Below, piece after piece: positions 57,792-64,000 of a stretch of DNA of 64,000 bases (position 1 is its first letter; every line of letters starts with the position of its first letter). The position numbers and the translations under genes were made by a program. Source of the DNA: Gloeocapsopsis crepidinum LEGE 06123 (GTDB lineage: Bacteria > Cyanobacteriota > Cyanobacteriia > Cyanobacteriales > Chroococcidiopsidaceae); NCBI RefSeq assembly GCF_015207655.1, contig NZ_JADEWN010000017.1:1-64000 (forward strand), in the 5' to 3' direction. The notes under the pieces were generated by a model, which saw nothing but the letters and a program-made list of their open reading frames with translations, made no database searches and was not told the DNA's origin.

Positions 57792-58979
57792 CTATGCTTG
57801 AGTCAACTCCTCGACAGTCACTTCAGAACGTGCTTTTTCCAAACAAGTCTCTAATGTTTTACTCAGAACCTGGATATGCGGTTCTTTGAGAATTGTCGAG
57901 TGATTGCCAGGAAGATCGTGGGCTTCTAATCCACCTTCGGCAAGATTACCCCAACCGTATTCAGGATCTTTTGTGTACCAATCATCAGGAGTAGGCATTC
58001 CTGATGGATAGTAATACCATCCTTTGCCTGGCACTTCGGTGGCACGAAACAGCGTTAATTTACCAGCATAAGGTTGAAATGTATAGGTGCGCATTGCTTT
58101 TCTAATGCTATATCCTACATACTTTCTGTGCCAAAAATAAGGCAAACTCCCTGCTAGTTTGAGATAAGTGCTCCAGTAAACAACGTACCATTTTCTTTCC
58201 AAACTGCGGTAAGCCATTTTTGCTGGGTGTTTCAGCCCGAAACGCCAGAAGTTACGCCACTGCCGCGAGAACCACTCAGGTACAGTAACTTTTTTGAAAC
58301 AACCTGGAACAAACGTATCGAGTAAGCCTACAAAAGCAACTTTCTCACCTATGGCGTGTAACTGCTTTGCCATTTCAAACGCCACCACACCGCCAGAAGA
58401 GAAACCTGCTAAGTAATAAGGACCCTCTGGTTGAACTGCGCGAATCTCTTCGATATAAGCAGCTGCCATATCCTCAATTCGGTTCAAAGGAGTTGTGAAT
58501 CCATCCACTCCCCGTGCTTGCAATCCATAAAAAGGCTGATCAGCACCTAAATATTGAGCGAGATCCTGAAAAGCGAGAACATGGGCACCATTACCATGCA
58601 TACAAAATAAAGGTGGTTTAGAGCCACTCGGTTGGATAGGAACCAGCGATCTAAAAGATACTGATTCAGATTCTTGACCAATGACTTCAGCGAGTTGTTC
58701 GAGTGTTGGTGCTTGAATTAAAGTTGCTAGAGACAGCTTTTTGCCAAATGTTTGCTCAATGTGGTCGAAGAGTCGCAGCGCTCGTAGTGAGTCTCCTCCG
58801 AGATCAAAATAGTTGTCTATAATGCTAATCGGCTGAATTTCCAGCACTTGCTCCCATATTTGGGCAAGTTGAAGTTCTATAGAATTACGTGGCGCAATAT
58901 AAACTTCTCCTTCTGAGTTTGGCTCTAGCTTTGAGTTTAGTTCTGTTTGGGAGACACTCATTTCTTCTACTGATTTCAT
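57792..58979 (-). CDS. Carrier protein-thioesterase didomain (PCP-TE)
   Basis: A 395-residue stand-alone didomain. Residues 35-105 are a carrier protein with the phosphopantetheine site DLGGDSLRAL (Ser64). Residues 120-385 are a type I thioesterase: oxyanion segment FCMHGNGAHVLAFQDL, nucleophile in AGFSSGGVVAFEMA (Ser194), an acid around FVGLLDTFVP and a His in LPGNHSTILKEPH. No condensation, ketosynthase or adenylation domain is fused or adjacent. The acyl chain must come from a separate enzyme, most simply the ligase encoded just upstream. Spacing is 105 bp from the ligase stop. Release could be to water or to a hydroxyl or amine acceptor. Confidence 0.9.
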   Translation of the reverse strand: MKSVEEMSVSQTELNSKLEPNSEGEVYIAPRNSIELQLAQIWEQVLEIQPISIIDNYFDLGGDSLRALRLFDHIEQTFGKKLSLATLIQAPTLEQLAEVIGQESESVSFRSLVPIQPSGSKPPLFCMHGNGAHVLAFQDLAQYLGADQPFYGLQARGVDGFTTPLNRIEDMAAAYIEEIRAVQPEGPYYLAGFSSGGVVAFEMAKQLHAIGEKVAFVGLLDTFVPGCFKKVTVPEWFSRQWRNFWRFGLKHPAKMAYRSLERKWYVVYWSTYLKLAGSLPYFWHRKYVGYSIRKAMRTYTFQPYAGKLTLFRATEVPGKGWYYYPSGMPTPDDWYTKDPEYGWGNLAEGGLEAHDLPGNHSTILKEPHIQVLSKTLETCLEKARSEVTVEELTQA

Positions 58980-59084
58980 GATTTCTCTTCAATTTGCGTA
59001 AAGACAATTAATTGCTAAGAGCCAAAAGCTCGTTTCACACCCTAAATTCATCTGCTTTGCTTCGCTACGTTGGTTCTGATTGAG

Positions 59085-60725
59085 CTAGTTGCGGTGCTTA
59101 AACAAATTACCTAAAGCTTTGAAAACACCTTTATTTGAATTATTAGTTGTAGCTGGTGTTGCGGCTGGCGCTGGTGTTTTGGCAACGGCAGTTTTGGCAG
59201 CAAAGCTTCTTGGTTTGACTAGGGCTTCATTTGCAGCCTCGTCGCGCAGAACCCGTTTTAAGACTTTTCCCGTGGGGTTTTTGGGAATAGAATCAACAAA
59301 CTTAATTGCTTTGGGTACTTTATACGCAGCCATGCGCTCAGAACAAAAAGCAATCATTTGTTTTTCTGTTACAGTTTGATCTGGTTTAAGAACAATATTA
59401 GCTTTGACGATTTCAGTTGTTTCCAAGTTGGGAACGCCGTAAACCGCAACTTCGGCTACTGCGGGGTGTTGATACATAACGTTTTCTACTTCAGTTGGGT
59501 AGACCTTGAATCCAGCAACATTAATCATGTCTTTGGAACGATCCACAATGTAGAAGTAGCCGTCTTCATCAATTTGACCAATATCGCCAGTATAAAACCA
59601 CCCATTTTTGATCACTTCTGCGGTTTCAAAAGGACGATTCCAATAGCCCAGCATTACATTCGGACCCCGAATAATAATCTCGCCGAGATCTCCTGGTAGG
59701 GCGTCTTTGCCATCCGCATGGACAATTTTCATCTCGACGTTTTCAATCGGCGTACCTATTGATCCGACTTTGTATTTAAAGTCATTGTTGTAGCTAGCAC
59801 AGGGAGATGTTTCCGTTAGACCGTAGCCTTGATGAATTTCTAATTGATATTTATCAAACCACTTTTGGGCAACCTCTACAGGAAGAGGTGCAGCAGCTGA
59901 GAAGTAGTAGCGAATTGAACTCAAGTCATAGCCTAATGTACCCATGTTCAGAAGTAGGATGTAGACTGTCGGTACACTAAAGAACATGGTGATCTGCTCA
60001 GTGACGACCGACTTGAGAATTTTCTCTAAATCGAAATGACGATGAAGAACGATTGTGGCACAGGCGTTTAATCCAGCATTGAGAACGGCATTTTGCCCGA
60101 AGCAATGGAATAGTGGTAGGTAAAGTAAGATGCGATCTTCGGCACTCATTCCACAACAACGGTTTTGCGAGTAGCTGTTGGAAATGACATTACCGTGAGA
60201 TAGAGTCGCACCTTTAGGAAAGCCTGTGGTTCCTGAAGTATAGACGATCGCAGCAGGTGCGTAACGATCCATTTCAATCGTCTTGGCATCTGGTGAAGCA
60301 CTTGCCATCATCTCAGCCAAGCTTAGTCCCTTGCTGCTTTCGCCTTCTGCGATCAAGATATGTTTTAACTCAGGTAAGTCGGCTTCAGGGACATTCTCAA
60401 CAAGTTCTGCGGTAGTAACAATTGCCTTTGCACCTGAATCATTGAGAATAAAGCTAACTTCGGTGCTTTTGAGCATGGCATTCAGCGATACTGCAACCGC
60501 ACCGATTTTCACTATGCCGAGATAAGCAATGATGAATTCAGGAATATTTGGCAAAAATAAAGCAATGCGATCGCCGCGATGAATATTGCGATCGCGTAAC
60601 CCATTGGCGAAGCGATTTGCCAGCAAGTCGAGATCTTTGTACGTGTAAGATCTTTCTTCAAAAATGAGCGCAGTCTTATCGGGAAATAAATGATGACCGC
60701 GTTCTATATGTTGGGCAATATTCAT
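59085..60725 (-). CDS. 4-coumarate:CoA ligase/acyl-CoA synthetase-like adenylating enzyme
   Basis: A 546-residue ANL-superfamily ligase. The P-loop YTSGTTGFPKGATLSHGN is near 165-182, the HQGYGLTETSPC motif near 297, GEIIIRGPNVMLGYWN near 353, GWFYTGDIG near 380 and the C-terminal catalytic Lys in PKNPTGKVLKRVLR near 495. It would activate a carboxylate with ATP and attach it to CoA or a phosphopantetheine carrier. The unusual C-terminal extension (about 40 residues, Ala/Pro/Thr-rich linker then KGVFKALGNLFKHRN) is predicted amphipathic. The GTG at 60728 overlaps the ammonia-lyase TAG; the ATG at 60725 is more likely. Tight coupling to the lyase suggests a cinnamate or coumarate substrate; a fatty acid is the alternative. 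Confidence 0.87.
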   Translation of the reverse strand: MNIAQHIERGHHLFPDKTALIFEERSYTYKDLDLLANRFANGLRDRNIHRGDRIALFLPNIPEFIIAYLGIVKIGAVAVSLNAMLKSTEVSFILNDSGAKAIVTTAELVENVPEADLPELKHILIAEGESSKGLSLAEMMASASPDAKTIEMDRYAPAAIVYTSGTTGFPKGATLSHGNVISNSYSQNRCCGMSAEDRILLYLPLFHCFGQNAVLNAGLNACATIVLHRHFDLEKILKSVVTEQITMFFSVPTVYILLLNMGTLGYDLSSIRYYFSAAAPLPVEVAQKWFDKYQLEIHQGYGLTETSPCASYNNDFKYKVGSIGTPIENVEMKIVHADGKDALPGDLGEIIIRGPNVMLGYWNRPFETAEVIKNGWFYTGDIGQIDEDGYFYIVDRSKDMINVAGFKVYPTEVENVMYQHPAVAEVAVYGVPNLETTEIVKANIVLKPDQTVTEKQMIAFCSERMAAYKVPKAIKFVDSIPKNPTGKVLKRVLRDEAANEALVKPRSFAAKTAVAKTPAPAATPATTNNSNKGVFKALGNLFKHRN

Positions 60726-60727
60726 CA

Positions 60728-62410
60728 CTACGAGTCCTTATTCAAGCTAGTCAAGAGATCTTTTACCGCTGCAGCGATCGCACCTTCAGTAGCAATATCA
60801 GCCGCAACTTTAGCAATATGTTCATCTAAAGGTTGTTCGCGATCGTCCCAGATGTAAGGGCGAGTTGCTGATGGTGGCTGTCCCACAACTTCACGCACAG
60901 CTTGATACAAGCGCCGAGTAATCGGAGAGAGACACTCGCTAGCATCATAATGTCCTACACAAGCATACGTTCTTAAATCGACTGCTTGCACGCCAAACAT
61001 GAGAGCGATCGCCATATACTGCTGGAAGATCTCAACAGCGTTGCGCGTTAAATTCGCAGCAGCAAATCCTTGGCTATTGATATTTTGATTGTATTGTTCG
61101 GCATGGGTAGGATAGCGATCGGCAATTGAATTTCCGTAGAAGCTCAACAACGGCATAATCGAGTTACCAGTAATTTGCAACCCTTTTAATCCCATATTGA
61201 CAATGCGTTCTTTGTTACCAACCAAAGATGCAGGTAAGCCGTTATTAAACTCTGGGGCGACAAGATAAGCAATTTGTACATCAAGGTGTTTTGCCATCAT
61301 CCCGATGTAGTAGCGCAGGTGATCCATTCCCATACCTACGTACTGTCCTAAGAAATTACCGCCGTGGTAGCTTGCTTGATTTTCGGCGTCGATCAGCGGG
61401 TTATCGGTCGCCGAATTCATTTCGACCTCGATTTGCTGGGTAACTTGCGATACACCATCAACAATTGGTCCCATATATTGCGCCAAGCAGCGTAGTGAGT
61501 ATCGATCTTGAATCGGGGCTTGACCGCGATACTCGTGCGTACCATCTAATTCATCACGAATCAAGCGCGAACCTGCCAAAAGATCGAGCATTGTGTATGC
61601 TGCCCATTTTTGTCCTGGGTGCGGTTTCAGTTCGTGAATAAAGGGATGGAATGATTGATTTGTTCCGTTTAAACCTTGCAGAATTAGCGCGTGTGCTCCC
61701 ATTGTCAACGCCATCAACAGCCGCGTATCGTACACGCAGTTAGCCGCAATTCCCGTCATGACAGAGGTGCCATTCATCATGGCTAACCCTTCTTTCGCTT
61801 GGAGTTGCAACTGTGGTAATCCCAACCGATTTAGGGCAGTAATCGCATCGATTTCTTCGCCATCAAAGTCAACAGTGTAGCGCTCGTCTAAACCAATCAA
61901 AGCACCTGTAATGTAAGACAATGGAGTCAAATCGCCACTTGCACCAATCGAGCCATATTCAGGAACGTGGGGTGTCACTCTAGCATTGAGAAACGTTTCC
62001 ATCCGTTGCACGATCTCGCGGCGGATTCCTGAAGCACCATGTAAATGTGAATTAACACGCAACAACATTGCAGCACGGACGTCAGTGAGTGGTAACTTGC
62101 GCCCAGCACCGACTTTGTGATACCAGACAAGATTATGCTGTAATAAATCGGCATACTCGCGTGAAATAACAACATTTGCCATCCCACCAAAACCACTCGT
62201 GACACCGTATATCGGTCTACCCGTTGCCACTGCATCGGCAATATAGTCACAAGATGCTTGAACGCGCTGCGCAACGTCATCTGCTGTGCTGATCTGGACT
62301 TTAGCCCCATGACGTGCCACATTAACGACTTCATCGATTGTGATGTTGCGATTGCCTATCGACACAGTTTTTGCAGAAGTTTGTGTCTGTTGTAAAGCTG
62401 CTGTATTCAT
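60728..62410 (-). CDS. Aromatic amino acid ammonia-lyase (PAL/TAL type)
   Basis: A 560-residue MIO-dependent lyase, closest in pattern to Anabaena variabilis PAL. The MIO-forming A157-S158-G159 is in GSIGASGDLTPLSY, the catalytic Tyr68 in PIYGVTSGFGG; QNINSQGFAA and NSATDNPLID are intact. In the selectivity position (AvPAL Phe107-Leu108) this protein has Tyr97-His98 (NLVWYHKVG). That differs from the PAL pair FL, the TAL pair HL or HQ and the HAL pair SH. His in the pocket suggests tyrosine as substrate, giving p-coumarate, but that needs an assay. It is 2 bp from the ligase gene and 170 bp downstream of DAHP synthase. Confidence 0.93.
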   Translation of the reverse strand: MNTAALQQTQTSAKTVSIGNRNITIDEVVNVARHGAKVQISTADDVAQRVQASCDYIADAVATGRPIYGVTSGFGGMANVVISREYADLLQHNLVWYHKVGAGRKLPLTDVRAAMLLRVNSHLHGASGIRREIVQRMETFLNARVTPHVPEYGSIGASGDLTPLSYITGALIGLDERYTVDFDGEEIDAITALNRLGLPQLQLQAKEGLAMMNGTSVMTGIAANCVYDTRLLMALTMGAHALILQGLNGTNQSFHPFIHELKPHPGQKWAAYTMLDLLAGSRLIRDELDGTHEYRGQAPIQDRYSLRCLAQYMGPIVDGVSQVTQQIEVEMNSATDNPLIDAENQASYHGGNFLGQYVGMGMDHLRYYIGMMAKHLDVQIAYLVAPEFNNGLPASLVGNKERIVNMGLKGLQITGNSIMPLLSFYGNSIADRYPTHAEQYNQNINSQGFAAANLTRNAVEIFQQYMAIALMFGVQAVDLRTYACVGHYDASECLSPITRRLYQAVREVVGQPPSATRPYIWDDREQPLDEHIAKVAADIATEGAIAAAVKDLLTSLNKDS

Positions 62411-62471
62411 TTAGAAGTTCCTTGCAAAGGTGTATAACGTCAGGAGAAAGCATTGCTGGATCAATTGCACG

Positions 62472-62537
62472 CCCCCTAAATCCCCCACCATTGGGGACTT
62501 TGAAGGGTTTGATTCCCCCACGGAGGGCTAAGGGGGC
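62472..62537. repeat. Imperfect inverted repeat (CCCCCTAAATCCCCC type)
   Basis: GCCCCCTAAATCCCCC at 62472 faces GGAGGGCTAAGGGGGC at 62522-62537, with TTGGGGACTTT between. This is a common cyanobacterial intergenic repeat. It lies between the DAHP synthase and the ammonia-lyase and could end the first transcript or separate the two. Confidence 0.8.
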
Positions 62538-62580
62538 AAATCACACTCTTATTCAGCAACGCATAGGAAAATAAACTTGC

Positions 62581-63663
62581 TTAAACACTTACCAGTGCAG
62601 GCATAACTGGTAAATGTGCATCTGGTGTTTGCTCCCAGCGACCAAAGGTTTTGCTCACAACGGCAACATCGTGCATTAATTGCTCAAAACTTTCTGGCGT
62701 CAGTGATTGCGGACCATCAGATAATGCTTTGGCTGGGTTAGGATGCACTTCCACCATCAGTGAATCAGTTCCTGCGGCGATCGCTGCTAAACACATGGGC
62801 GGGACATATTCAGCTTTGCCAGTACCGTGACTGGGGTCTACCATAATCGGGAGGTGCGTGAGCGATCGCAACACTGGTACGACAGCTAAATCTAGAGTAT
62901 TGCGTGCATATTGACGATCAAACCCACGAATTCCCCGTTCGCAGAGAATCACATTTGGATTCCCCGCTGCCAAAATATACTCTGCTGCCATCAGCCATTC
63001 TTCTACTGTTGCCGAAATACCCCGCTTCAATAAAATTGGCTTACCTGTAGCACCTACTTTCTTGAGTAACGAGAAATTCTGCATATTCCGCGCGCCGACT
63101 TGCAACACATCTGCAACTGCTGCAACTTTCTCAATATCAGCAGTATCCATAATTTCAGTGATAATGCCTAACCCCGAAGCTTGACGCGCTTTATCAAGCA
63201 ATTCTAGGGCGCTTTCACCGTGTCCTTGAAATGCATAAGGTGATGTACGAGGCTTGTAGGCACCTCCACGGAGGAATTTTGCGCCTGCCGCTTTGACTCT
63301 TTGCGCAGTTTCAACAATCATTTGTTCGTTTTCTACCGAACAAGGTCCTGCAACAACCACAATGGGATGTTCTTGTCCAAAAGCAACATCGCCATTTGGT
63401 GTAGGGACAACAACTGTACTTGGTCCGTGCCGAAACTCTTGACTTACTCGTTTATAAGGTTTATTGACTCGGACAACTTGCTCTATAAAAGGACTAATTT
63501 GTTGAATGTGTTCTCCATTGAGAGCTGCTGTATCTCCTAGTAAACCAATAACAACTTTGTGTTGACCAATACTTTTTTCTGTAATGACATTCTGATTATG
63601 AATTTCTTGACAAATTCGTTCTATTTCTTCTTTTGGAGTACCTGCTCTCAAAACAACAATCAT
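62581..63663 (-). CDS. aroF: 3-deoxy-7-phosphoheptulonate synthase, type I-beta with N-terminal regulatory domain
   Basis: A 360-residue DAHP synthase of the Thermotoga/cyanobacterial type. Residues 1-70 (MIVVLRAGTPKEEIERICQEI ...) form a ferredoxin-like ACT-type domain that mediates feedback by Tyr and Phe. The barrel has IVVVAGPCSVENEQMIVETA (metal Cys), FLRGGAYKPRTSPYAFQGHG (PEP/E4P binding), LLKRGISATVEEW, ILCERGIRGF and PIMVDPSHGTGKAEYV. It condenses PEP and erythrose-4-phosphate, the entry step to aromatic amino acids. Its place upstream of an aromatic ammonia-lyase suggests supply of precursor. Whether it is the only copy in the genome cannot be seen. Confidence 0.93.
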   Translation of the reverse strand: MIVVLRAGTPKEEIERICQEIHNQNVITEKSIGQHKVVIGLLGDTAALNGEHIQQISPFIEQVVRVNKPYKRVSQEFRHGPSTVVVPTPNGDVAFGQEHPIVVVAGPCSVENEQMIVETAQRVKAAGAKFLRGGAYKPRTSPYAFQGHGESALELLDKARQASGLGIITEIMDTADIEKVAAVADVLQVGARNMQNFSLLKKVGATGKPILLKRGISATVEEWLMAAEYILAAGNPNVILCERGIRGFDRQYARNTLDLAVVPVLRSLTHLPIMVDPSHGTGKAEYVPPMCLAAIAAGTDSLMVEVHPNPAKALSDGPQSLTPESFEQLMHDVAVVSKTFGRWEQTPDAHLPVMPALVSV

Positions 63664-63739
63664 TGCTTGAATTTCTCCGCAAAAGGGTTCTCTTGATTTT
63701 TAAAATCGCCAACAAAAAATGGACTGTACTGCGTTTAGA

Positions 63740-63880
63740 CAGTAAGTCCACGGTAGATGTCCTGCGACTGAAGTTGCGGCTACATAAACGAAGTGTGCGG
63801 AGGCACACTATGAATTAAGAATTTTATTACTGAAGTCCACGGAGGTGGACTTTATTTGTTTAGCTGCGAATTTATTCGCG
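63740..63880. repeat. Cluster of GGAG-loop hairpins with GCGAATTTATTCGC palindrome
   Basis: AGTGTGC-GGAG-GCACACT (63792-63809), AAGTCCAC-GGAG-GTGGACTT (63833-63852) and GCGAATTTATTCGC (63866-63879) follow one another. The second and third also occur near 30207-30250. The region is upstream of the DAHP synthase gene, so its 5' leader may include them. Confidence 0.75.
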
Positions 63881-63901
63881 CTTATATTCAAGCTATAACG
63901 T

Positions 63902-64000
63902 TCAATTACGCGATGCTACTGCCATCTGTTTTTGTTGCACCTTTAATACAGGTTGTTGTTTCAGGCGCAGGTGTTTTTGAGCATAACGAGTCGTAATATA
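63902..64000 (-). CDS. C-terminal end of an unidentified protein (partial)
   Basis: The minus-strand frame is open from the window edge to a TGA at 63902-63904 and reads YITTRYAQKHLRLKQQPVLK, then VQQKQMAVASRN. The composition (basic, Gln-rich) is plausible for a C-terminal tail, and the frame is the only long open one there, but 32 codons are too few to name a family. Confidence 0.4.
   Translation of the reverse strand, partial: YITTRYAQKHLRLKQQPVLKVQQKQMAVASRN

Overview
The window looks like chromosomal DNA of a cyanobacterium. The palindrome GCGATCGC (HIP1) recurs throughout, base composition is moderately AT-rich, and several proteins are of cyanobacterial type: a CrtD-like carotenoid desaturase, a TxlA/HCF164-like thioredoxin, a NIL-domain ferredoxin, Uma2-family proteins and phenylalanine/tyrosine ammonia-lyase of the Anabaena kind. 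The exact genus cannot be fixed from sequence alone; a Chroococcidiopsis/Gloeocapsopsis-like organism is a guess.

Layout. 0-8 kb: a signalling block. It opens with the tail of an IS630-type transposase that appears to cut off a STAS anti-anti-sigma gene, followed by a REC-PP2C phosphatase, a serine kinase/anti-sigma factor and a 1,875-residue hybrid histidine kinase. 8-12 kb: formamidase FmdA with FmdB, then a leftward three-gene operon (methyltransferase, unknown protein, DUF1636) preceded by a cobalamin riboswitch. 12-26 kb: mostly housekeeping (CrtD, ABC exporter, J-domain/pentapeptide protein, glutamine-synthetase-like ligase, RadC, HicAB, ComB-like phosphatase, BON protein, hydrolase, IF-3, copper chaperone, AlaRS). 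26-29.5 kb: a decayed stretch with a broken Uma2 gene, two broken RTX genes and a frameshifted SDR. 30-47 kb: cyclic-peptide-type exporter, PTP-like protein, peroxiredoxin-glutaredoxin hybrid, AraC regulator, YhaV and BrnT toxin modules, amidase, TraX, MutY, GatB, ArgJ, TxlA and others. 47.5-57 kb: a sulfotransferase, MurG and a leftward exopolysaccharide-type group (GT8, undecaprenyl-phosphate sugar transferase, RfbC, GT2, SGNH hydrolase).

57-64 kb holds the most interesting locus. A leftward set encodes DAHP synthase with a feedback domain, an aromatic amino acid ammonia-lyase with an unusual Tyr-His selectivity pair, a coumarate:CoA-ligase-like enzyme translationally coupled to it, and a stand-alone carrier-protein/thioesterase didomain. 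Read in order this is a complete route from central metabolism to an activated hydroxycinnamate that could be loaded on a carrier protein and released onto an unknown acceptor. Directly downstream, on the same strand, lie a GAF protein and the polysaccharide genes. I infer, but cannot show, that the system makes a hydroxycinnamoylated product, perhaps a phenolic-decorated glycan or lipid with UV-screening value.

Dispersed intergenic repeats (A/T-rich 'gagttttgagtt' tracts, GCGAATGAATTCGC palindromes, hairpins with GGAG loops) recur in many gaps. No tRNA, rRNA or CRISPR array was recognised.
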